From positions 12,028,001 through 12,092,000 of the forward strand of contig JANTQA010000023.1 of NCBI GenBank assembly GCA_027625915.1: a stretch of DNA of 64,000 bases, read 5' to 3'. The position numbers and the translations under genes were made by a program. Position 1 is the stretch's first letter. Every line of letters starts with the position of its first letter. The stretch comes from Anaeramoeba flamelloides. Lineage: Eukaryota; Metamonada; Anaeramoebidae. Shown here piece after piece: positions 47,760 through 59,887 of the stretch. The notes beneath the pieces were generated by a model. The model did no database searches. It was not told the DNA's origin and saw only the letters and a program-made list of their open reading frames with translations.

Positions 47760-49009
47760 GCTTAGCATGCTTTCTAAAAAGAAAAGAAATTCTTTTGTTG
47801 CTTTACTTCAACAAATAAAATCCTCTATTTTTTGAAAAGTTAGAAATGTCTTCAATTCAAACTAGTAAAACACACCAATCAACAATAAAAAAGTTTTTGA
47901 AAAAACAAAAAAAAAAAAGTTTCTAAGAATTTCCAAGCTACTGCAATAAGTGCCAAATAATTTGACAATTTTTTGTGTTTTGTTTCTTACATATCATTGA
48001 ATACTCTTAAAATTAATTCATAGAAAACTCAAAAGATCTTGAAAGACTAGTTAATAACATTAATCAATAAAAGTTCAAGCGAAAAATAAGTACTAATTTT
48101 CAATTCCAAAATCGTTAGATAGTATTTAAAATATGGGTTTGTTGTATGAGCACTTCTAATTTAACATCCTTTTACTTCTTATAGCAAAAAAAACCCTTTG
48201 TTCAAAAACAAAGCTTTTACCCAACAAACAAAAAATTGGTTGAGTTTTTACTTCAACAATTACAAGAAATTTCTGAACAATCCTAAAGGTTGTTGGTTTT
48301 TTCAATCTCAGTCATTATTCAAAGAATTGAATTTTAGTGGTTCTAGATATTTCTTGGTTTTAGTCGACATTTTATTTCAAATTATTGAGTATTTTTGTTT
48401 GAACACAATTGCCATTTTTTAACAAATTCTACTTTTCCTATAATTTCTTTTTCAACTAAACAAAAACTAAATGAGTGTTTGTGTTGAAAGTCAAACAACA
48501 TTTCCAAGAACAACTTATAAAGTCTTTTGTGCTGTTGGAGTTTGTATTGGGATTTTTCTTGGAATTCGTTTACAGAATATAAGCAAAATGAAAAAAGAAA
48601 TTGAAACAGATAATTATGAAACAACCCAAAGTGAGAATCATTTCAGACAAAAAAACAGCAAAACACACATTTTTAATCAATTTAGTACAAACAGAAATTG
48701 ATCTCTTGACTAGCATTTGAATTCCAAATGGGGAAAAACTAATCCCACTTCATTTTCAATTTCCTTTTTAAAATTGAGTTTTCAATTACAACTTACTTTT
48801 TTAGGAAATCTATTTATAAAAGAAAAATATGGAAAAAGGAAGTGAAAATTTCCACCATTTATAATTCAAATACCAGCACTAATGGTCTTGACAAGTTTTG
48901 TGAAGGACCCAATTTAAAGACGGAAAAAGATTTAAAAATAAAGAATTTCGATCTCTTGGTTTCGTTACATCCCAGAAATGATAAAAAAAACAAAACGAAA
49001 ACATTCTAG
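47760..49009 (+). other. Ambiguous coding-like region 3' of eS30
   Basis: Several plus-strand stretches have protein texture, but no complete gene model works. They are about 47769-47834 (MLSKKKRNSFVALLQQIK), 48185-48280 after a CTTATAG acceptor-like site (PFVQKQSFYPTNKKLVEFLL), the frame at 48471-48701, and 48805-49009 after TTTTTTAG (68 open codons including GLDKFCEGPNLKTEKDLK). The donors found in the 48471 frame are in phase 1, whereas the 48805 frame needs phase 2. Either a multi-exon gene with a missed exon or a decayed gene would explain this. Confidence 0.35.
48471..48701 (+). CDS. Possible small single-pass membrane protein
   Basis: Not recognised. 76 residues from ATG 48471: a short polar N-terminus (MSVCVESQTTFPRTTYK), one hydrophobic segment (VFCAVGVCIGIFLGI, about residues 18-33), and a charged, Asn/Gln/Lys-rich C-terminus. 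The topology fits a small membrane or organelle protein. GTACAA near the end could be a donor. It would splice in phase to a 12-codon tail beginning RNLFIKEKYG, but the better coding frame downstream (48805-49009) is out of phase. An 80-codon antisense frame (48624-48382) overlaps it and is less convincing. Confidence 0.3.
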   Translation: MSVCVESQTTFPRTTYKVFCAVGVCIGIFLGIRLQNISKMKKEIETDNYETTQSENHFRQKNSKTHIFNQFSTNRN

Positions 49010-49187
49010 AAAACAGTATAAAGCATCTTAACATGGAAACTCGTTTTTGAGGAAATTAAATTCATTGAGCACAACACTAGATTGTAAAGTCTTTAGGGGA
49101 GGTGGATGGGAGCATCATAAAAACCACTGAATTGAAATACGTGATAGTTTATCAAAAATTATAATGGTGCTCTAAAGTTCTAGATTC

Positions 49188-49218
<31 letters not shown>

Positions 49219-49223
<5 letters not shown>

Positions 49224-50705
49224 AGCACCCCGGATTTGCCTAAATTTCATCAAGTTTTTTAAATTAGATTTAAAATGATATTGATCTACTAATATATTAA
49301 TTTTCTTATTTGTCTTTAATCCAGATTTGAATTATAATAAAAAAGTCAAAATAGTTCAAAGATAAAGTAGTTAAGTTATTGATTTTTTTTTTGAAATTGA
49401 AAAAAAAAATAATAATTATTCATTTTTACATTTTTTTTAAAGATTTTTATTTTTATTTTATTTTTTTAAATCAGAAATTTTATTACATTAATAGTAATTC
49501 AAAACTCAACACATTAATTTATTAATAATAACCACAAAACAATTTTGCTAATTTTATGATAAAAAAATAAATAAAAAAAATAAATTACTTTGAAATTTAA
49601 TTTTTTTTTTAGAAAAAATTTCATAAAATATACAATTAAGAGAAAAATGAAATTTATTTCTTTAGGCCAAAATTAAATTTTTTAATTTGATTAATTTTCT
49701 AAAACTTTTATTTTAGCAATAGATAATAATTTAAAATAAAAAAAAAAAAAAATTGTAAAATAATTTCAATTTATTAAATTGGAATAAAACAAATATAAAT
49801 TACTTTTTAATCAATAAAATATTTATACCTAAATTTAAAATAAAATTAAAAATAACTCTTAAATATTATTTAAATATAATAAAATAATCTCCGAAACCAA
49901 TTTTTTTTTTTTGGATTTTGTTATCGATAAAAATTTGAATAATATATTTGCGATATTTGGCTTTTTCCTTAATAAATTAATCCAGATCTTGTTAAATAAG
50001 TTCTGATATATGGTCTCTACCACAACAATATTGTTTATTTTATGTCTAGATTTTAAAAAGTCAAAAATTAAAAAATTGTCAAATAATAAAAAAAAAATCC
50101 AATATTAATCTGACTCGAACTATTGGCCAAATCATTTAAAATTGAAAAAAAATCTTGTTGAAAAAATTGTAAAATTTTGCAATGAAAAAAAATTTGATTT
50201 TTTTATCTAATTTAATTTATATTTTTTTTTATTTTTAAATTATTTAAAATCTAATATAGATATTGATATTGAATAGTAATCAGTAGATAAAACGTATTTT
50301 CTATGTGATGTTATAATAACTTTTAAAATGAATAAATTAATAAATCAAGCATTTTAGGCAATTTTGGGGTGCAAAGTGCCCCAGAAAAATTTCCAGTAAA
50401 GTATGATGTGTTTTAAATGTTAAAACTAAGAGGTTTTTGATGTCTAGACAAACTTTTCAAAAAAAAAAAAAAAATTTATTTTGACAAAATTTGGAAAAAT
50501 AATAAAATCACATTAACCAAAAAAAAATTCCCAATGTTGAAACTTTTATATCAAGTTATTTTTTTATTTTAACTAACTATACAATTTTTAATTATAAAAT
50601 TTTCTTTCTAAGATAATTGTTTATTAATTCTATACCTTATTATCCTTTGATAACATTTCAAATTAAAATTTTTGTTTGAAATGTTTTTAGGTTATTTGGG
50701 GTGCT

Positions 50706-50710
<5 letters not shown>
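49219..50710. mobile_element. 1492-bp element inserted in a TA microsatellite
   Basis: The left end CCCTTAGCACCCCGGATTTG and the right end's reverse complement CCCTTAGCACCCCAAATAAC share 13 perfect terminal bases, plus CCTAAA a few bases further in. TA arrays flank it directly (49193-49218 and 50711-50738), consistent with insertion at TA inside a pre-existing array. An internal sub-terminal motif TTTTGGGGTGCAAAG (near 50363) echoes the ends. There is no open frame of note inside, so it is non-autonomous. Confidence 0.75.
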
Positions 50711-50737
<27 letters not shown>

Positions 50738-53700
50738 GTGTTAAACTTTAATTTTACAAATATCAAAAATTCAAATTTCAGAGAAAATTACTTGATAAAA
50801 AATTAAAAGTAATTTTGAGAAATTTATTCAATTGTTTTTTTAGATCCTATTTATTTTTGAGATCTAAGACCAAATGATTCACTTTATATATTCGCATTTT
50901 ATTGATATTTTATTTAGTCATTATTTGAATATAATTTTCTCTCCAAATATTCTATAGATCCAAAAAATAATGTAAATTATTATTTTTTTTTTGAAAATTA
51001 TATTTTGGAAAAGATACATTCATTTTTCATTGACATTTCTTAATCTTTTTTATATTATATTTTTTTGGAAAAAATAATTCATTTTATTTGATAATATGGT
51101 TTCAATATTCTTAAATTAATTTTGCTTAATTAATTAAATTAATTTATTTTGTATTTTTCTTGCTTGAAATATTTTTGTAACTTTTATATCATTAATAAAA
51201 TAATGAACCACCTTTTGCTTTTATTATACAAAAGTGCTATAATATTTTTTCAAGAATTCTTTTGAAATTTCAGTTATAAAAAATCCTATTTTTTAGTTTT
51301 TTTCAACTATTATTCAATTTATTTAAAAGTTTTTTTAAAAAAATGTTCTTGGCTTTAACTCAACAAAACCAAAATTTATTTGAATAGAAAAATCAAAAAT
51401 TAACCTTTTCAAATATTTTCCCCATCTTTAAACTTTATTATTTTACACATTAAAATAAATGGAATTTATTATAATTATTCTTTTATGACATATAATATTA
51501 ATTTAGCATTTTTATTTCAATTCCTAATCAAATTTTAGTAAAATGTGTAATTATTTGAAGTTGTGAGATTCTATTAGACGGGTTTAAATTACAAATCATG
51601 ATAGTGGTCTTCATACTAGTATTTAAAATTAATTATGATTTAATACATTTTTGGAGAATTCAAAGATATTTTGAAATTAGAAAACCAATAATTTGATCAC
51701 GATAAAGATTTTGAAAAAAAAACAATTAATTTTGGCAAAATAAGCCAAAATAAAGAAATTCAGCGAGTGATGAAATCTAAAGATTTTTTTTTAATATTTT
51801 GATAAAATTAATTGAAGGATTGAATGAACATTACCCTATACAATTATTACTCATTAAGGAATACTCCATAAATCTCAACTAATTATTATATCAGTGTACT
51901 AACGGAAATAAAAATATCACGTGATGATCGAAATTTTTTAGTACATTCTATATTTTTGATTCTATACAGTTAAATAAAATTCTTAACTCAATTCAAGTAT
52001 AAAAATTAAAATTTTCACAAAAAAATTTAAACCATAATGATAAAAAGAGAGATTCTTTGTCACATATCTTTAGGACCACCTCTGATACTTGATTTTTTTT
52101 TTGATCTAATCAATTTGTATTTTTTGAATTTTAAGATTAGTCTAATTAGAATAGGAGTCCTATACTAGAAGTCAACAATTTATTATTTTTTTCTTAATTT
52201 TTAATGCAATAAAATAGATTTATTGCTTATTTAGTTATGGTTTTGTTTGTTTTTTATCCTTTAAAGTTCTATTGTAAAGGAATTAATAATTTTTTTTTCA
52301 AACATAATATTAAATCCAACCCCAAATAATTAAGATAACAATAAAAAGTAAACTATTGAACATTTCAGATCGATAAGTAGAAATGTAAATTCAACTATAT
52401 ATTCTAGTATGACCTTTTATCTGACAATGGTGAAGAATAGTAATCAATTACTTTTCAAAAGGGGCTTTGAATTAAAAAAAATTAAATAAACATAATGAGT
52501 ATAAAAAAAATTTCAAACTTCTTCCCTATTGTTAAAAAAAGTGAATATTTAGCATTTCTGCTGGTTTCTCTTTTAAGGGAAATACACGAAAAGGATTTAT
52601 TAAACTTTTCTTTCAATAAACTTCAATTCTAAACCTTAGAATACTTTTCATCGTTTGTGCTACTTTCAACAAGTAAAATGATGAAAAAAGCCTTTTATGG
52701 ATAAAATGATCATCTCAATTAGGTTTCAAAAAAATTTTTTTGATACATATTTTTCTGATTTAAATTAATTATTTGAATTAAAAAAAGTATAATAGATAAT
52801 AAAATAGAATTCTTTGTTATTAGATTCGATATTAAAAAAGAAGTTCAGTATTATCAGTCATATTTTTCATGAACTATACCATTGATGAATTAATTAGAAA
52901 TGAGAAATTAAAATAAGGCCAAAAAGTTACTATAATTATTTGTATTAGGATTATATTAGGGAAACCCACTACCAAATGTATTATTTATATGAAACCTTCC
53001 ATTTCACTCAAAGGGACCCAACCAAAAATGAAAAATTCATTTTATTTTTGAGAAACAAATAAACTTAGATTGTTTAAAAATACAAGAAATAATAAAATTC
53101 TTATTAGAGTTGATAATCATAAAATAAAAGCCTGAACAAACAATAAATTTCTAAAAAAAAAAAAAATGTTAAAAAATTTTATGGGACACTTTCATTCGAA
53201 TGTCTCGTTTGAATTCTCAATTTTTTTAGGAAATTAAAATTGTTTATAATAAGATTTTTCACTTGTAAATGCATGGATTACAAAAGAACATACATAGCCT
53301 AACTTTTCTTAATATTAATTTGGAGTTTCAAAGGTTTGTTTATTCAAAATTAATTTTTTCTAAAAAAAGAGGAAAAAAAAAAAAAAATTTAAAAAATTAG
53401 AAAAAAAATTTTGATCTAAAAATTGAATTTTTAATTTGAGAAGAATATTGAATTAAACTCGTAGAATATATCCTATTTATTCTATAAAACTGGGCCCATT
53501 TGTCTGAAAGTGGGTTTATTGTTCATTATATAATAGAAATGGGTCCATATCTAGTAAAACGTTTATCTAATTTTTTAAGTTGGTTTAATTTTGGTAATAC
53601 AAGGGCAGATATCATAAATTGATAAATAATTAATTATAATATATTAAATTAACCATGAATTGGGAATGAAATCAAATATTGATCAAACAGAAAAATCGAA

Positions 53701-53859
53701 AAAAATCTATATCAGAATTAAATAATTAGCAATTTAGTTAGATAAAGAAAAATATTTACAAAAAAAAATCATAAAAAATAGAGTATTGCTCTAAATAAAA
53801 ATAAATCAAAACTTATTTAAAGCTAAAAAAACTCATAAAGGGTGTAAAATTACAAATTT

Positions 53860-53863
<4 letters not shown>

Positions 53864-53891
<28 letters not shown>
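53864..53891 (+). repeat. TA microsatellite
   Basis: About 14 TA units. It resembles the arrays at 20079, 20559, 36399, 49193 and 50711, which often adjoin element insertions; no element is recognised beside this one. Confidence 0.95.
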
Positions 53892-53894
<3 letters not shown>

Positions 53895-54079
53895 AATTAT
53901 TTTATATGTTGGGAGTTTTATATCCGACTCAAAAAGATTTTGACTTAATATATCTTTGGGTACCAAACAAAGCAACAATTTCTATAAAAAACAACAGATG
54001 TTCTACAATTATTATTTATTAAATAGAAGAAAATATAGATATCCTCTGACTTTCAATATCCAAAAGAAGATAAAGTTCA

Positions 54080-54111
<32 letters not shown>

Positions 54112-54959
54112 TTAGTGTTTGAGTATATTTGAAACAAATTCTAATTTTCCAAAAAAAAAAAAAAAAAAAAAAGACGAAAATATTAATTAAAAATAAATAA
54201 ATGTAAATCTAAATAATTTTCGACTAAAATTTAATAATAAATAGTTCTGAGTGAAAAATTAAAGAATATTTTAAAATTATTAGATATAATAATAATAATA
54301 ATAATAATTGTGTCATTAAGTTCCACCTAATGCAGTTAAGTACCTATTTTTTTTTTTTCAGTTATCTATTTATTTTCCAATCAAAACAAAAATTTATCAA
54401 AAACTCGGTGTGTTTTTCTTGTACTTTACTTTTTTATTTGTAAAATCTATGAATTACAAAAAAAAAAAAAAAAAAAAACTGAGTAATATGAATATTTAAC
54501 AATGGGAATATTAACTCTCATAGTAAGCTTAAGACATTTCACAAACTACCTCAACACATATTCGATATTTATGATAAGATTAAATTCAAAACAATATTTT
54601 AACGTTTAAATAAAAAATCAATCTAAATAAGAAATCATTAATAAATTGTTCCTTTTTTAAAACAGCTTTCAATTCTATGTAAAAAAAAAAAAAAATTCAA
54701 AATTTTGGTTTAAAAAATTAATTCAAATAAATAAAAAAAAACTGGAATAACACCCTTGGTATTATTCGAAATAAATATTCATTATTTATCTTATCATTGG
54801 TTAATGATAAAGAAAATTATAACACATTATTGAAATTTCTGTAATAAAAATTTATCAATTAGGGAAGTGATATCTGGTGCAGTACTGTAGAGTACCTGGG
54901 TTTGCTGCTTTATTGATCGGATCTATTGATTTCTAAATCAAAAAAAAACTCAAAAAATA

Positions 54960-55290
54960 GGCTAACAATGCTTTTCCAGAATTCAAACGAATAGATAAAA
55001 ATTCATGATTTTACTATATTCTTTCAAATTCTAGAAAACCTTAAGAAAAGTGACCAAGGCTTCCCAGAATTCAAAAAAAGAGTTAAATCCTTGATTTTGC
55101 CCCATCCTTTTAAATCGGGGAAAACCAAACGAAAAGTTCCTAGGTTTTTTTATTTGAGAAATAAACCTATAATTAATAAATTTTCTTTCAATTTCCCAAA
55201 ATAAAAAAAACCTAACTTCGCTTTTCGATATTCAAAAGAATAGAGTAAAATCTTTGGTTTAACTCAATTCTTTTAAATTAAAAAAAACCT
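54960..55290 (+). repeat. Degenerate tandem repeat, about three ~90-bp units
   Basis: Successive units carry the pattern GCTTTTCCAGAATTCAAACG, then AGATAAAAATTCATGATTTTAC or equivalent, then TCTTTCAAATT and AAAACCT. Units start near 54968, 55060 and 55218. A similar phrase at 26430-26460 (GATCAAAGATTTTACTCTG) suggests a dispersed origin. Non-coding. Confidence 0.5.
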
Positions 55291-55662
55291 AACAGCTAAC
55301 AGGAGGTAATTTGGTTGAACCACTTGCCTTCATTTAGAATGATGTCTACTTTTTTTATTGATAATTTGGAATCAAAAAAAAAAACGAATAATATAATCAT
55401 TACTTTGAACGAATTAAAATCAGCGGAAAATTTAATAAAAATATAAAAAAAAAAAAAAAAGTTATGTTTTTTTATCAAAAAATAATGGTAATCCAAAAAG
55501 ATTTGAATATTTTTTTTCAAAAAAAATAAAAAAAAAGAGAGAGTATGAATGATTGAATAATCATTGAAAATGAGAAGTTCAATGAAAATCTATATCAAAT
55601 TAGATTTGGTTATGTGTTTATTTTTTGATTCATCTTTTGAATAAAACTTTGAAGAATTATTT

Positions 55663-56904
55663 TTAGTTAACTTCAATTTCCATTTCTTCTTTAGTTTGCT
55701 TAGCAAGTTCGGCTTCTTCTCTTAAGCGTTCCTTTTTAAGTTTACCCATGAATTTACGTTTTTCTTCGAGAGTTTGGAAGATACCCTTACCGCATTTGGA
55801 AGCTGTATCGATGAATTTGAGATCGATTTCTTCTTTGACGTATCTTTTATTGGAATGCCAGAGTGTTTTTCTTAAGGTGATTGGTCTTCTTCGTGTGCCT
55901 GGGACACCGCCTTTGATGATTAAAAAGTCGTGGTTGACAAGGCCGTATTTTGGCCATCCGCCGAGTGGGTTGATGGTTTTCTCTGTGATGTCGTATTCAG
56001 TACCACCATTGTTTAAGCCTTCTTCGGTTAAGCAGGATTTCCCGATTCTGTAGATTTTTTTGTTTCTTTCGGTTCTGTGTCCGTAACCCTTTTGACCAGA
56101 TCTGGCAACTGACCATCTGACATTAGCTGGATGCCATGCACCGATACAGCCAACTTTTCTTAAACCACGATGGGTTTTTCTTGGTAATCTTTTGACACCC
56201 CATCTTGCAATGACACCCTTGAATCCTTTACCCGTGGAGATGGACATTGTGTCGAGAACTTGGTTTGTTTGGAAAACATCGGTGACGTTGATTTTTTGTT
56301 CGAATTTGGATAAAGCAAAGTCGATTTTTTCTTTGATGTTCGATCCTCCGTTGATTTGTAATTCAATCAAGTGTGCCTTTTTTTGCTTGAATGGAATCAA
56401 GTTTGTTTGTGTGTGTGCAAGTAGTCTGACAACTTCGGAGTGGGTTTTGAGCTTGGAAATTTTGTGTTTTAATTGCTTGCCTTCGCCTTCGTAATGTGTT
56501 TTGACATATTTGGTGAATGCCTTTTGTTTGGATTTGTACCAGTTCTTGTAAAATCTTCTTTTACATTCGTTGGAAATGTTTTGGGCCCAGATGGTGGTAA
56601 TGGCCTTTAAGCCCTTTGGGGTTCGTTTGTAACCAACAACACCAACACCGATCATTGGGGGTGTTTCAATAATGGTAACAGCTTCAACAATTTCCTTTTT
56701 ATGGAGATCAGAGCCTGGCCTGTTGACACCTCTGACGATATGTGTCATACCAACCTTGTAGCCGACAAATCCTGTGAGGTGTGGGGCTCCTTGCAGTTTG
56801 TCTTTTGGGAATGATCTAATTTTTCCCATTTTCTTTCGGCATCTCTTTCTTGGTAAAAATCCTAGAGATCCTGATCTTGGTTCTTCAAATTTTCTATGAC
56901 CCAT
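55663..56904 (-). CDS. RPL3: 60S ribosomal protein uL3
   Basis: A large-subunit ribosomal protein whose W-finger and basic loops reach the peptidyl-transferase centre. It has 413 residues and no intron. Conserved throughout: MGHRKFEEPRSGSLGFLPRK, FVGYKVGMTHIVR, NECKRRFYKNWYKSK, LPRKTHRGLRKVGCIGAWHP (with the His that is methylated in yeast and human uL3), SGQKGYGHRTE, NPLGGWPKYG and EKIDLKFID-like EEIDLKFIDTASK. The length is close to the human 403; the C-terminus has a slightly longer acidic/Lys tail. The start is certain because MGHRKF aligns with the family N-terminus. The frame is clearly G+C-richer than the flanks, as expected for a highly expressed gene. Confidence 0.98.
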   Translation of the reverse strand: MGHRKFEEPRSGSLGFLPRKRCRKKMGKIRSFPKDKLQGAPHLTGFVGYKVGMTHIVRGVNRPGSDLHKKEIVEAVTIIETPPMIGVGVVGYKRTPKGLKAITTIWAQNISNECKRRFYKNWYKSKQKAFTKYVKTHYEGEGKQLKHKISKLKTHSEVVRLLAHTQTNLIPFKQKKAHLIELQINGGSNIKEKIDFALSKFEQKINVTDVFQTNQVLDTMSISTGKGFKGVIARWGVKRLPRKTHRGLRKVGCIGAWHPANVRWSVARSGQKGYGHRTERNKKIYRIGKSCLTEEGLNNGGTEYDITEKTINPLGGWPKYGLVNHDFLIIKGGVPGTRRRPITLRKTLWHSNKRYVKEEIDLKFIDTASKCGKGIFQTLEEKRKFMGKLKKERLREEAELAKQTKEEMEIEVN

Positions 56905-56982
56905 CTATTTTAATTGTTTTTGGAAGTTTCAAAATAAAATAAAGAAAAAAACAATTTAAAGCAAGCCCACAAAAAAAAAAAA

Positions 56983-57014
<32 letters not shown>

Positions 57015-58988
57015 AAAAAAGAAAAAGTTTTTAAGTGGTTAATTTCTCAGTTAGTTTGATTGATTGTTTTTTTGAAATTACACAGATTGGATAATTTGGG
57101 GATAGATAAAAAAAAATTTCAATTAGCTTACATTTAATAAATATTCGAAAGTTAAGACAAAAATAAAAAAATGAAAAAGTTTTCATTAGAATTTGGTCAG
57201 AAAAGAGTATATAAGAGATTGTCTAATAATTTTAACTTTACACAAGTAAAATACATGAATTTTTGTCTGATGAATAATAAAAAATCATCCAAATAAAATT
57301 TTCTGAAAATACTCTTATTTTCCAATTAAGATTGAAAATTTTTCTGTAAAGATATCAAATGAGTTGTAATTTCATTATCAAAAAAAACAAAGATTTTTAT
57401 AAAACCACTTGAAAAATGATTTGATGAGATTTAAAAAATCTTCCTTATTAAAATTATGAGATAAAATTTTTTATTGTTGAATCTTTTTTAAGGTAGTAGT
57501 CATTTTGGAAAATAAAATGAAACTTTGTCAGATCAATAAAATAATTTTTTTTTGTTATTTGTGTTTTGGATGATGAATGGTGTGTATTAAACACATCTAA
57601 ACAATTTATTAATTTGTGTCGATTTTTTTGAAATCCAAAATTTACATATTTCCAATATCAAAACCAAAAAAAGTAACCTATTATTTTTATTAACAATTAA
57701 GTTAAACTTTCAAAAACATTTAATAACTTTTAGTTTTATGTTGGAAAGTCTTGATTTTGAAATTTTGTTATTTTATTAATAATATTTCAATAGAAATTGC
57801 AACCATTAAATTTAATTGGATATGGGTTGTTTAAATAAATGATAATTTGAATAAAGTTTACGAAACGTTTTGCTATTAAATTGAGATCTATTTAGTAAAA
57901 AATTTGTTTTCTGTTTGCAGAAAATGAAAAAAAATGGCTTTTAAGAATTTTCAAAATTGAAAAATTTTTAGAAAATTGTTTGGTCTTATTCACAAGAATT
58001 TTTATAACAATTTAAAATATTTTTAGAAATATTATAATTATTTTTGAAAAGTTAGGATAAAATTACAAAATCCTAAATATCTTCAAGAAAATTTTATTTA
58101 CAAAAACAAAATTCCATCTCGAAATAAAAATACAAATTCTAAGTAAAATTTGTAAATGTATTAAAAAAATTATAATTATAATCATTCTTCAGAAAAAAAA
58201 TATTGTTATTTTTTTAATAATTTGATTATTTCATTTTTATTTTTTTTTCTGTTTAACTAAAATTTTTTCTCAAAAAAGGAAATATCTGTATATTAATATT
58301 TATAACCAAGAAGACCATTTATTGGATAATAATGTTGAAAATGGAAATAGAAAAGGTAAAAAATTCTGGTAATGCAAAAAATTAAATGGATATAAGGGTT
58401 TTCTTTTTCATTAAAAATAAAAGAAAAAATTGATCTCACAGTAAAATTCATTTGCTTTTTTGGGTTTCTTACCCGATCAGAATTTTTTGATACCAGCTAT
58501 CTATAAAATTTATCAGTAGAGAATTACAACCAATAAAATATTTCAAAATTTTACCCTGTTGTCATGTAAGACTGAAATCTTGAAAGTATCATATTTGTTG
58601 GAGATTTTAGAAAATATTTGTGATTTTGATCTTAGAAATGTGACATAATATTTCTCAAGGAAAGTGAATACAAATTTTCTTAAAGTTAATAAGTTTTCAG
58701 TACTTAATTAATAGTTATTGGACTTTTAATTGGAAACTGATTATTAGTTAATCTGTTAATTCTCAATCTATCTATATCTTCAATCAAAATGTTATATCAT
58801 GAGACGAAAAATTATTAAACACACACACACATACACACACAAATGAATAGAAATATTCACCGAAAATTCTCAAAAAAACTATATTAAAACAAAAAATATT
58901 CAATAAATTTGCAAGTTCTGAACATTTCTCAATAAAAAAGATTTTTTTCCTAGTTTTCTTAATCATTTTAACTCTAAAAGATTTTTTA

Positions 58989-59040
58989 CAGTCAGTCTCA
59001 CATTAAGATATAAACTTTAATTGAAAATTAATTAAGAAAA
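58989..59040 (+). mobile_element. Half-copy relic of the CAGTCAGTT palindrome family
   Basis: Preceded by TA, it begins CAGTCAGTCTCACATTAAG and then decays; the AACTTTAATTGAAAATTAA text is a diverged form of the first arm. No opposite arm is found. Confidence 0.5.
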
Positions 59041-59371
59041 AAATATATAATTTTATAACATTTTTTGAAATATAGGAAAATAATTTATTGCAAAAAAAAA
59101 TTATAAATTACATTTTGAAAAAAAATTGTCAAATCGATTTTTCAAAAAATTCAAATTTAATTGTAAACATTACTACAAAAAAAATTAGTTATTATTTTTT
59201 TTATAATAACAATTATCTAGGTAATCTTTTTATATATATTCATAATAAAAGAATAACTACCTTTGAAAAGGAATGATCTAATATCAAATTTCTTTATATT
59301 ATTATATGACAAAAATTCGAATTTTTACAAAGTCTCAATTTAAGCAAACTCAAATATTCAATAGAAACTAT

Positions 59372-59887
59372 ATTCCAAAAATTTGGACACAGTTTAAACA
59401 GTGGAAAGAACATCATTTCTGCACTTTAAATTGAATTTGGAAAGAATTTTGATTTTACAAACTATTTCATTTTTTGTCTTTTTTGTTTTGTTTTCATTAC
59501 CTTTTTTGTAGTTACGTAATCTGTTTCATTAGATCTGAAATTTTTTTCAATGGTTGATAGAAGGTTAATGTTGAGTTTTTTAAATTGGAAAACCACATAC
59601 AATTGTTAGATGGTATCTTATCTTTTGAAACATCAACAATTGTTGGTGAAATTTCAACAAAATTACCAATGCATTTTTTGTTCAGCTCGTTTCATAATTT
59701 TGGACGCACCGATTTTTATTTTTGAGTTTTTGATTTTTTTCTTTTATTTGGATTAATAAAATGATTACTTATTAAAACATAAATAATGGGCAACTTATAT
59801 CTTTTTTTATATTAGGTTTGGAAAAATACAATAAATTAGTTTTTTTTCACCTATTTTTGATTTTGTGTATTTCCAAATTTTTGGAAT
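59372..59887 (+). mobile_element. ~520-bp non-autonomous element, copy 5
   Basis: The left end ATTCCAAAAATTTGGACACA and the right end TGTATTTCCAAATTTTTGGAAT are inverted. It is closely related to 35871-36394 across its length (AAACAGTGGAAAGAACA, AGTTACGTAATCTGTTTCAT, CAACAATTGTTGGTG, TTTTGGACGCACC). Flanks begin TA on the left and TA after GG on the right. Confidence 0.85.

Larger units (their letters stand above)
49010..55662. other. Very AT-rich gene-free interval
   Basis: 6.6 kb with no supported gene, except that it houses the 1.5-kb element at 49219-50710, a TA array (53864-53891), long A runs (about 27 A near 54079-54105, others near 54152 and 54459) and degenerate tandem units at 54960-55290. 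The frame at 55296-55520 is Phe/Lys-rich chance sequence next to an A run. Confidence 0.6.

Noticed and set aside
55748-56494. Plus-strand frames of about 100 codons
   Set aside because: Antisense shadows of the uL3 gene.
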